64,000 bases of DNA, taken from NCBI GenBank assembly GCA_036023115.1, contig JAYKKT010000079.1, positions 16,207,501 through 16,271,500 on the forward strand, written 5' to 3'. Source of the DNA: Brasenia schreberi (lineage: Eukaryota; Streptophyta; Magnoliopsida; Nymphaeales; Cabombaceae). Both the position numbers and the translations under genes were made by a program. The notes beneath the pieces were generated by a model. The model did no database searches. It had not been told where the DNA came from and saw only the letters and a list, made by a program, of their open reading frames with translations. Of the stretch, positions 13,201 to 25,200 are shown piece by piece (position 1 is the stretch's first letter; each line of letters starts with the position of its first letter).

Positions 13201-16200
13201 TTCTAGCTTATCCATAAGAAGCTCCAACTCGCATATAAGCTGGGTATGCCAGCTTGTTTGCCTTTATAACTTTAAAACGGTCAGTACTTCTTTCCCGAAG
13301 TAATCTAAACCTCCGATGCTGGCTATTTCAGTTGTCAACACCCATGACATTTTAGTACCTTCAAGGCATGAGCCATTTCAAGGAGTCTTTCATTCTGACA
13401 TTTAATTTCTCATGACGTGACACCTAATACATGGAATTGTTAAATGAATGTGGCGATAATCGTAGGATGGTCCAGGAAAAAAAGACCATGAAACCATGGA
13501 TTATACGCCACCATTTCATGTGCTACATTCTTAGCATACCCACTTCATCGATATAGCAATTTCACAATGGACTGTGGACTACTTTGTACTCATGTTACAT
13601 TGGAATACGACTACTAAAATTCTCTCCATTTTTCACAGGGGCATAATTGTTAGAATACGATGTATTTTCTGCATTCTTACTTTTTGTACTTTATTGCTAT
13701 ATTTTATTTTTCATATTTATTCTCTTTTTAACCAGTTGACACCGCCATTGGGTACTCTCCTGTACACCATCTCAATAAAGGAGAACTGTTTTATTGTAAT
13801 TTGAACAATGGAACTGTTTCATTCTTGATTCCATCAGAACCTTGATCAGTGCTTTCATAACACGGTATCAGAGGCAACAAAGACGATTAGGGAGGCTGCA
13901 ATACTTGACTTGTTCGTCTCCAATGGGCCTATTGTTCATGAAAGTTAGATGAGCACTGCGTGGAGTGACGATGTTCGCGGTGATTGAACGAAAGTAGAAG
14001 AGCAGTGAAGGAGATTTAGAGGAGGAAGAGCTTCCCCTCTGCTTTTTACCATTTTCCCTTTTGTTTTCTTCCTTTGGAAAGAAGTCAGAATAGCAGGCAT
14101 CATCTGTTTCCCAGTCGATATCATCTGCATATATGGTGGAGTACCAGTTTCTGTGGATGGTCTTGCTTGGGCCAAGGATGACAAGAGCCTCGAGGTGACA
14201 TTCAGTTCCTTTGGGGAGAATACTAAGTCCAAGGTCATCAACGACAGTGAGACAAATCCATCCAGGGCTTTATGTTTCCTGCCATCTTCTTTAATGGACA
14301 ACTGATCTATAAAGACAAGAGCTGCACGGAAGAAATATAACCGCGGAAAAGCACAGTCCGGTTGGAGTGGCAGATTCCGCGGTGTAGTCCCAGATGATTC
14401 CGTGGCGGTTATGCTAGTGGTAGCTCGGTTATGAAGGAAGCGACTGGACGGAGGACAACGGCTTTGGCATTCGAAATCGGCAAGTCCGTGCTGCTGCTGA
14501 CAGAAGAGGACCTTCTCAACTGCAGTTGTTACCGTTCAGTGGCCAAGGTATGAGTTGAGCATCAACACCGCAAGTGGAGGACTAAAATCTGGTCATAACA
14601 CTGGGACGGATGTGGATTAAACCACAAGGGACCAATTTGGTTTAGTTTTTGAGAAGGGTAGCGCGAAGTCAGCTGTCCAGACTACGAGTTCGCCAGGATC
14701 GACTCCATGGACTCTGTACCCACCGTCAACTAGATCTTGGGGATGCTTCACTGGCATAGGAGGACTATCGACGACGATGATGCAACAATTCACATGTTTC
14801 TCGCTTGAGAGATTTCGTTTTGAAGTAGAGATAGGCGGCCTTGGCAATGTATCCGATGGTGAAAAGGATGTTGGAGATGATAGGGCAAGAAGTACAACTT
14901 TCTAATATTTGAGGATCCGATGAATCTACATGGTGGTGCGACTTCAGCTGTTCTATTAGCGAGGAGAAGTGGTGGTATTTGGCAGGATAGGTATCTAGGC
15001 ACAGAGGAGGATTGGGTTGAAATTATTTTGCAAAGGATCTTACAGGAAGGGTAGCGTCCAGTCTTGCGAAGTCAGCTTTTATTGAAACTCCAGGGCACGG
15101 GCGGCTCCCCCTCCACCCCTACCAACTCGGTACGAAGTTGCATCCGCATGTTTGACGCAAGCAAATTTAACCAGGTGCGCTCTTCCGTGTATGTGTGAAC
15201 CACCCTTGACATTTATCAATGCACCTCTACTGGATTTCGGTATTGTTCCAATTGGTGATATTAGTTCAGGATTGAGTGTTTGAGTTTTTTCCTTTGTATA
15301 AACTGATTTCAAGCCAGGTGCATTCCTTCCAAATTAGTTAATGGCTCTCGATCTTAACCAGTTATATGGCATAAACTTCTTCTGTTGATCACTATTCATC
15401 CCTGGTTTTCTCCAAGGCTTCTGTGTACAGAATCAATATGTTCAGATTGACTTCTCTATCGGCTACTTGGGCTTTTGGAAGTACGTTGGCTGGCTGTTCT
15501 CGTTCTTTTGGAAAACCTTGAGAGTGTTGAGTTGATGATACCTCAAATCTACTAAGTTCTTCATGAGATTGATTTGATTGGTGTATTTGATGCCTTGTTA
15601 GATGTAGTTGATAGGGTATTATTTCGAGTATCTTGTTGCTTTTTGGCCTGTCAATGCGACTGCTACAATGTTTTGACATTTGGTTGTGTTATCGTTCAAA
15701 GTAGCGTCAACAGGTTGTAAGGTTGGCTTTTTGCTTTATCTATAGAATCTTGGGGCTTCTGCTTGGTAGAGTGTATTTATTGGTTGTTTGTTAACTTTTT
15801 GGTTTCTCTTATGTGGGACACTGTTATGGTGTTGTTTCTCGCATACTAAGTGGCATGATTTGATGGCGATATTAAGAAGTGCTCCGTGTTATAACTCTAT
15901 GTCCCTTTTATTGGTTGAAGCCCTTTGATATAAGGTGCTTCGGATGAGATTGTGATATTCCGTGTGTTTCTTGGTTGTTGGGTTGGAGACTTCTCGATTC
16001 TTTTCAGTGAATGTTCTTAGGTGAGTGACGTTTGTTTGAGCTTGTGGGCGTTGTTAATTGATGGGTATTTTGGTTATTGTGATTTCATACTTGACCTGAA
16101 TAGTTATTCTCCAAAGAGCATGCATACTTTTTATGGACATAAGTGTTTGAAAAGAATTTGTAAAAGAATTCTTGTGAAATTTCGATTATTGCCTATTGAT

Positions 16201-19200
16201 TTTGTTTCTAACTTTTGTAGTCACTTGTTGGATTGTGTTTGGTCTATATGTGATATTGATAGGTTTAGCCTTTTGATATGCTTCGACTTCTGTTTGTTTT
16301 TGTAATGATTGTATGTGGTCATTTTTCAAACACTTGTATAACCATGTTACCTGCAAATGTTGTATAAAGTATTTTCAGGAACGTCTTAAAACATGTTTTT
16401 TTCAAAGTCTGTTATTATGGACCCTTTTGCAAGACAAACTTTTGGTAGAATTTTAATCTTGAAAAAGATTTTTGAAATTCTCTTGAAAATTATCTTTAAA
16501 AAATTGTTTTGTATTTTTTGTTAAAACATGATTTGCTATCTTTAGTCTTATACCTTTTCCGGGTTCACTTTCTTGGTATTTGAGAATTAGGCTTACGTTC
16601 TTTCTGAAAAGTTTCATCGTCTTTTGAGTTTCCCTTATTGGATTCTTTTAGTGTGCTTGGTTCTTGAAGTAATGGTTGGGCTGTGATTGTCCGTACTGTT
16701 CAAGATCTGCCTTTAGCTAGGTTTTGATGACGTGATTGCTTACACCTTGATGATTTATTACATGTTGCCAGTTCCGCCTTGGTGTTTTATGACATGGATA
16801 TCATTTTGTATGGTACGAGCTCCGCCTTAAGTTCAGCTTGGTGATACCGTTGCTTACACTTGGGTGCTCTATGACATGCTTACCGCCTTTTATGGTTGAG
16901 CTCTACCTTAAGCCCCGTTTGGTGGCATATTTCCCAGTTGTCGTTTGTTTGTGAATTGACGTCACACTAGAAGATCTCACTTCAATAAACAAAAACATTA
17001 GCTCATCTTTCCCTAAGAGTGTCTTTCTTATGCTTTTGACTAAATTATTTGAAAATCCTTGATGTTTTGAAGATTATATTATATTATATTACTCTATTTG
17101 TTGGACTTTAATTGTTTCTTGAAGAGTTATACTCCACCGAAGTTCTTGATAAGTGCACACAATGAACTGAGACAACTCATGAGAGAAGAAAGAGCAGCGC
17201 ATGCAATAACGGTATGGATGGGTATGCACCCGGTCAATCTCTTGATTGGAACTAATACAGCCATATATTTAGCACAACAGCAACTTATTAACTCAGAACA
17301 ACTTATACTGGAAAATACAGCTGTGTTTCAGGCACAATGGCATCCTCACTATCAATTACTTAAATACGTGGACATTTATAATATGAAAATAAAAGATGGC
17401 GAGTCCGATGTGAAGTTTGAACAAGGCAATGGAAAGAAAGGCTTAAGGCAGCTACGATGTTAATGTTATTGATGTACTCCACACGATCACAAGTAACGAT
17501 TGATGTGGGATTGATGTTATTGATGTACTCCACATAATTTTAGTAATGAGTGATGTGGCGTAGCTCCATGAGAGCCTGATGGGCTCGGTACTTAATCTGA
17601 GGCAACAAACTGAAGGTTGTTATCAACGTCATGTGAGACTGGTGGGATCAGTATATGATTTGTGGCAATGAAACGAATAGTTGAACCCCATGGTTATGGC
17701 TGGGATTGTCAAAGCAAGACGGCTTTAGAGGATTATGTTGGATTGTGTTTCAAGGACGACTAAGAAGCTGAGCTGCTAATCAGGAAAGCCATTCATACGT
17801 TATTTCATTCTCTCTCCTCCCCTTTTGGGTTTGAGGGGAGTGTTAAAATATAATGTACTTTTGTATGTCTGCTTTTGTATTTTGTTGCTATACCTTTTTT
17901 TCTTTCTTACAACTCCCCCTATGTAAGGGATCATCTTCGCATGACCGGTCCCAAGCCCCGATAAAGAAGGAGGATTGTGTTAAGCGTAAAATTTTGTTGG
18001 ATTTTTATACCATGGATTACACAAATTATGAGTATTTTTTTGAGGCGTCCCCGCCTAGCGACGTGCTGCAGAGCTCGAATGCAGTAAATATTAAGTAAGG
18101 GTCACTACATTTTTGCTTGGATGTACTTAATCAATTGCAGAGAGTGTTCCCACATCATGGACAGGTGTAGATAAAGAAGTTAGTCCCGCTACATTGTCGC
18201 CCGAATACAGTGAATAAATTACAGAGAGGGTCTTTGCATTTTCAATATCGGAACATTGTCAGGTAAGCTAATGGAGGTGATAGATACTACGACTCGGAGA
18301 AAGATTCATATTTTATATTTACAAAGACAAAGTGGGTTGGAGAAAAAGCAAAGATAGAGGATACAGGTTTTAAATTATGGATATGTCGGTAAAGAGGTAT
18401 TAGGAATTTAGGATATCAAGGTATACATGGAAACTTTGGTTTTGGGGATATAAATGAGGAAGGTAGGGAGATTTTAAATTTTGCTATGCCATTTGATCTC
18501 TTTATAGTCAATACAATCTTCAAAAAACAAGATGAACATTTAATTACTTATAAGAGTGGCTTATCACAAACACAAATTGATTACTTTATTTATAGAAAAA
18601 AGATAGAGCGTGTTGTAAAGATTGCAAGGTAATTCCAGGAGAAAACTTAACCACCCAATATCGATTTTTAGTTATGGATTTACAAATAAAAAATGGACAA
18701 AGAAAAGGGTGCATCGAGCTATTCAGAATAAATGGTGGAACCTCAAAAGCGAGAAAAAAGATATATTTAAACATAAAGTCCTTTGAGGAGATGCTTAGAA
18801 TTATGTTGGTACACCTTGTGATATGTGGAACAATATGGCTATACATATTAGGAAAGCAGCGAAAGAGGTGTTAGGTGAATCTAAGGAAGGTATACCGGTA
18901 CAAAAAAGAAGCTTGGTGGTAGAGTGAAGTAGTGCAAAATAAAATCAAGGCAAAGAGGGCATGTTACAAATTATATTATGCTAAAAAAACTAGTGAAACT
19001 TTAGAGACTTATAAGAAAGCAAAGAAAGAAGCGAAAAAGGCCGTTAGTGAAGCAAAAGCTAAAATTTGAGAGGATTTATATAAAAAAACTCAACTAAAAA
19101 AGGGTAAAAGAGATATTTTTAGGATAGTTAGGGCTAGAGATAAGAAAACTAAAGATCTTAATTATCTTAAATGCATCAAAGACGGGGATGCAAAATTCTA

Positions 19201-22200
19201 GTGGTAAATGATGATATAAGAAATAGATGAAAATTTATTTTTATAAGCTTTTTAATGAAAATAAATATGTTAGTATTAGCTTAGGAGAGTTAGCAAAATT
19301 AGAAAAGTATATAAACCACAATTTCTACCGACATATTAAATGAAGTCAAAGAGGCTAAACATATGAAAGGTGGTAAATCGCTAGGACCAGACAATATTCT
19401 TATAAAAGTTTGGAAAATCTTAGGAGAAACAAGAATCACTTGGCTCACAAGACTATTTAATGAAATATAAAAAAACCAAAAGATGCCCAAGGAATGGAGA
19501 GCGAGTACACTTATACCCATATATAAGAACAAGGGAGCCATTCAAAATTGTGCGAATTATCGGGGTATCAAGTTAATGAGTCATACTATGAAATTGTGGG
19601 AAAGAACTATCGAACATAGGTTAAGACAAGTATCGAGTACAACAGAGAACCAATTTGGATTCATGTCAGGCACATCTACTATTGAAGCGATTCACCTTTT
19701 GAGACGTCTTATGGAATATTTTAGAGCAAAAAAGAAAGACCTTCACATGATATTTATTGATCTAGAAAAAGCTTACGATAGGGTACAAAGAGAGGTTATT
19801 TAGAAAACCTTGGAAAAAAAAGGTATCCCATTGACATACGTAAACCTTATAAGAGACATGTACAATGGTGCAAAAACATGTGTGACCACTCATGAAGAAA
19901 TGACAGACTTCTTTGAAGTCAATATCGGGTTACATCAAGGATCAACTTTAAGTCCATACTTCTTTATAATGGCGATTGATAAGTTAACAAAACATATTCA
20001 AGATGAAGTACCTTGGTGTATGTTATTTGCAGATGACATTGTGTTAGTGGAGGAGTTTAAGGAAAAAGTTAATAGAAAATTGAAACTATAGAGAGAAACA
20101 TTAAAAAGTAAAGGCTTTAGACTTAGTAGAACAAAGACATAATATATGGAATGTAAGTTTGATCATTTGGTTACTTCAGAGGACATAGAAATTAAAATTA
20201 GCACACATTGCATCTCTCAAAAGGAAAGTTTTAAATACCTAGGGTCAATTTTTCAGAGTGATAGAATAATTGATGAAGATGTTACGCATAGAATTAATGC
20301 TGGTTGGTTAAAATGGAGCATCAAGTATTCTTTGTGATAAGAATATACCAATGAAGTTAAAAGGTAAATATTATAGAGCAGCAATTAGACATGCCATGTT
20401 TTATGGTTCTGAGTGTTGGAATATGTATGTGACAGAAATGAGGATGTTGAGATGGATGAGTGGTAATACTAGAAAAGACCGTATACATAATGAGGTTATT
20501 AGAAATAAATTATGTATGCACCAATAGAGGATAAAATAAGAGAATATCGTTTAAGGTGGTTGGACATATAGAAAGAAGATCAAAAGAAGAACCTGTAAGA
20601 AGGTATGAAAAAGTAGATTTTGAAAGTATTAAAAGAGGTTTTCGATGACCACAAAAATGTTGGAAAGAAACAATAAAGAATGATCTAGCGGTTTTCGATG
20701 ACCACAAAAGTGTTGGAAAGAAACAATAAAGAATGATCTAACTTATCGTGAGTTAACTGCTAACATAACACATGATAGAGCTTTGTGGAAACAAAGAATC
20801 CATGTAGCTGACCCCATCTAGTATGAGAAAAGGCTTAGTTGTTGTTGTTGTTGTACCTTTTTTCTTTTTGACATGTTAATATAGTCGTTGGGTACCTTTA
20901 GTAGAAAACCAACGACTAGATAACTAGTCTTGGCTCTTTTCCTTTCTTTTCTCTCATGTAGAACATCTCAATACCTATTCACTGTTTGATTTGATTCCTC
21001 TCTTTTGAGAGGTCTCTACAATATCAATTGTTTCATCCTTGATTTCATTTGAACCTAACTCAGTGCTTTCATAACAATAATATATATATGTTTATTCTAG
21101 GTTTAGCTCATGCCAAAATCCACAGACTCATGATATTAAGCTTTTCTCTTTAGTACAGCATCTTGCACAATCTTAAGGTATATAGATGCAATAAAGGAAC
21201 CTACACTTCTAAAGCAAACCATAGAATGATTCTGTATATGTAAGTGGTCGAAGAGAAGACAAGAATACGTACAACACATGCGATGATTGTGGCAATAGCA
21301 AATAGAGATCCTCCAAATCCATCTTGAAGTCCAACAGAAACAGCAAGAGCAGTGACTGTTGCTGAATGAGATGATGGCATTCCACCGGATCCAATAAGTT
21401 GCATGGCATCAAACCGTTTTTCCTTGTACCTGTATCTAAACAAATTATAGCTTCTCAGAAGACATCAATTTAGAATGAAAGGCATGTACAAGCTTTGCAA
21501 ATAACAATAACATCCTAACAAAAGATGAGATTCAGAATATCATGTTTTCAACGCTATCTCATAAGGAAGTTCAAGGTCAAACAAGAAACAGCACAGAAAA
21601 GAGAAAGGGTTACATCACCGTGATTAAGGAAAACCCAAGGCGCCTTACCCTTTCCTTTTGAGGGTATGCTAGAAAACCCACAAGATAACCTTTCTACATA
21701 GGAAATCGGAAAAGCTTTCCACAAGCGTTAAGGTGTTTCCTAGGTGCAGAATCATGCCCACACATAAAAAAAGCCATTCACAGGGTTTCACATGTGCAAT
21801 TGGTATTTCACATAAAAGCAAAAAAAATCATAATATTTTTGTGCACAAATAGTTGATCTTCTCCCCCATTCAACAACAACAACAACTAAGCCTTTTCCCA
21901 TACTAAACGGGGTCGGCTACATGGATTCTTTGTTTCCACAGATCCCTATCATGTGCCATGTTGGCAGTTAATTCACAATAAGCTAGATCATTCTTTATTG
22001 TTTCTTTCCAACACTTTTGTGGTCGTCCTCTACCTCTTTTAATACTTTCCAAATTTAGTTTTTCATACCTTCTTACAGGTTCTTCTTTTGATATTCTTTC
22101 TATATGTCCAAACCATCTTAAACGATATTCTCTCATTTTATCCTCTATTGGTGACACTCCTAATTTGTTTCTAATAACCTCATTATGTACACGGTCTTTT

Positions 22201-25200
22201 CTTGTATGACCACTCATCCATCTCAACATCTTCATTTCTGTCACAGACATCTTTTGTACATGTAGATGGTTAACTGCCCAACACTCATAACCATAAAACA
22301 TGGCAGGCCTAATTGCTGCTGTAGTTGATCTCCCCATTGTCGTAACAAAATTCTAGCACTTGCTTTTAAAGTAAATACACAAAATTATCAACTTTTGAGC
22401 ACTTACAATGAGACGAGACAAAATCCAACATAAAAGGATGAATAAAAGTCATAAAGCTGAATAGCACAAGATTTTAGTACTTTCATTTTCTTGCTTGCTT
22501 ATAAATTGTGGATGACTCAGTAATGATAGGCACATTTCATGTTTAAACTCAGCCTTCTATTTGCAACATGAAGCACCATGAGATGTTGTTAACTGCCAAG
22601 TAGAACTCCTCAAGGCAAGAATTGGTATTCACCAAGATACTTAAGTACAAACCCCAAGAGCACAGCAAGGCTAAAACGAGCTTTGTATGTACTTGAAGAA
22701 CAAACTGAAATGCTCATTAATCAGTAGGTAAAGCATAGTATTGCAAGAAGAAGGGGTCACTATATACAGTGGATACCAAACATGGCCTAAGGAGGGCCTA
22801 ACGGCTAGCTGACTAGCTGTTGGAACGTTAACAGCTAGGAGAGCTGCTATTGGGACTTCCAACAGCTGGGCAGCCCTGAACAAATACAACAAATAAAAAG
22901 TTACATTACATGAAGAACATATGAATACAAAAGTATATTACGCTTTAACAGTAGGCACCCAATAAATTTTTTTGTTATATTCTGCAGAGTTGGATAGGCA
23001 AGACTTCTCTAAGAATCTTTTCATTAATGAAATAACCAAATTCAGGGTGCAAGGTCCACTACAATTAAAGGAGAAACTTTGGCACTCAAGAAGAGAAAAA
23101 GATCTAAAACAATTGAATTATTGGTAGCTCAAGAACAGAAGCCGATGGCAAGACCTTGAGTATGAAGCTAGAGAAACTTATTTTTTGGCTGAATGCATTT
23201 TTAATGGATTGTCCTTCCATCAAATGGTTCTTGCTAGGTACAAAATTTTGACAAGAGAATTCAAAATTTCTTAACTCATGGCTGTTTTTCTTTTTTTGAA
23301 TTTTCTTTTGCATTTGTGGCCTTTGACAGTTAAGGGAACTTTTACTTTTTCTCCACAACAAGTAAAAGATCTGTCCAATGCCTTCACATAAACCAATATA
23401 TGCTTTAAAGTGCTACAGTGATCACAGAATTGGACTTCTCTAGCAGATTCCACAACAAGCTTTAGAGGACACTGACAAGGCTCAGGTGTTGTTTCTATAA
23501 GCTTTGCTATAACCACTATATAATGTTGTCATAATGAGCACACAAAGTGCGCATTGCAGAACTGACAAAATAAAGAGAAATAGATTAAGATGGGCATAAA
23601 GATTTAACGTGGTTCATCCAGAAATCCTACTTCACGGGCAAGACAGAAAGAAGCTTTCCCACTATGATAAAAAAAACAGATGCAATCACAATAAGCTCTC
23701 TAGATCCTAATCCCTGATGTTTATTTTTATTTACACCCTACCCAAGAAGGGCCAGAAACATACAATGTTTCGCTAAATATTGAATTACAGGTTGCACCGC
23801 AGGCTTCTCCGGTGAGGTCAATTTTATATCCATCATAAATTCAAGCCACATTAACAAACATGTTTGCTTTTTCCTTTCATTCCAAGCAGGAAAAAGACTT
23901 GTGTGTAAGATTTAGTAGTCATATCCATGAAAAAGTTAGATGTTGTCGGAAGGTCAAGCTCTGGACCCTTATCTTCAATTCACGTCAGTCCTATGCTCGT
24001 AGCAGTATCAGATCTTTAGTTGCTATTTGTGCATTATCAAATTGTGATCCAAGGACAGTTAGAAATTGCTATAGTCATTTATATGTGTACTGAATCTACT
24101 GATCACATAAGGTCACCTGTGTTTCTCCTATCAGTTTGACTTTCTAAGATAACAAGGCAAGCTCAAACACATAAGTTTCAAAAAAGTCAACTACAGCTGA
24201 ACCAACGTCCATCTTGGCTAAATGACCCTGTACTTACTTTCTTGTGGCAACTTTTCATAAACTGGTACAGTTGGTGATCCAGTATTCAGTTTGCCTTTCT
24301 TTGATTAGCATTACTTTATTTATGCAGTTGCCTCTCAAAAAACAAGATACTTCATTTATGCAGCTGCTTCCTACACTGTATTTGATTGATTTCCATTATG
24401 ACATGGATCCCGATGGACACATCAGAGATCAAATAATCTTAGCATATGGGTTAGAGTCTGTTTCTATTGTTCATGCAATTTTATAACTTGTTCTCTTTTG
24501 CAATTGCTTGCAGAAGTAGCATTAAATCATACTTAAGCTTAGCTTAAACCAAGCTTGTCAGAAGCTGCCTTAAACTCGATGTTATACTCAGACTTCAAGA
24601 TTATCACTGTTATTGCGTTTTTAAGAATAAAAGCATGCCAAAGCAATCCCAAATGGTTTGAAGAAGTTTTCCTCACAGTACTGCGAGTTGTTTTCTCCAA
24701 CCATTACAGTTGCGCCATTGGGATGTAAATCTAGCCATCGCATTCGATCAAGTGTCAAATTTGAAAGTTGGAAATTGATGCACGGTATATCTTTATGTAT
24801 GATGAATGCCCACTTATTCTAGGACTGATCATTTTTTAGGGCGTGGACTAACCTAGTGAATAAAACCAGCCTCAACCTTGAAAACGTATCAAACTTGAGC
24901 TCCAGCTTAGAATGTTAAAAGAAAATAACTTGAAGAAACCAAAGTTTTACTTACCTGGTCATCCAGACTTGGAGACGAAGAATTCGTCCAAAGTTTACGT
25001 CGTCACAAAATCAATCTTTAAATTCACCAACAAATATCAAGCGACTCTAACCTTTTTTTTTACTATTAAATGGGAAGAATTGACCTAAACAAGAGGCCTT
25101 CTCTTGCAACTTCATTAGCATTACACATACTCAAAGAATTACCCACATGATTCCCTACATACACCATCAAACAAAAACATTTCACAAGCCTTCTTATTCT

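Larger units (their letters stand above)
13648..21076 (+). mobile_element. LTR retrotransposon lacking pol, carrying a captured host gene fragment, with a LINE in its 3' LTR
   Basis: A perfect 5-bp target duplication (ataat at 13643-13647 and 21077-21081) brackets the element. The 5' LTR (13648-13862) and 3' LTR (17841-21076, LINE removed) share their start (tgttagaata / tgttaaaata) and end (cagtgctttcataaca). A primer-binding-like site (cggtatcagagg) starts at 13863, and a purine tract (gaggggag) ends at 17840. The roughly 4-kb interior shows no gag, protease, integrase, RT or RNase H in any frame. It is therefore a large non-autonomous derivative (LARD-like) rather than a standard Copia. 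It lies in intron 2 of the PAP2-like gene. Confidence 0.88.
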
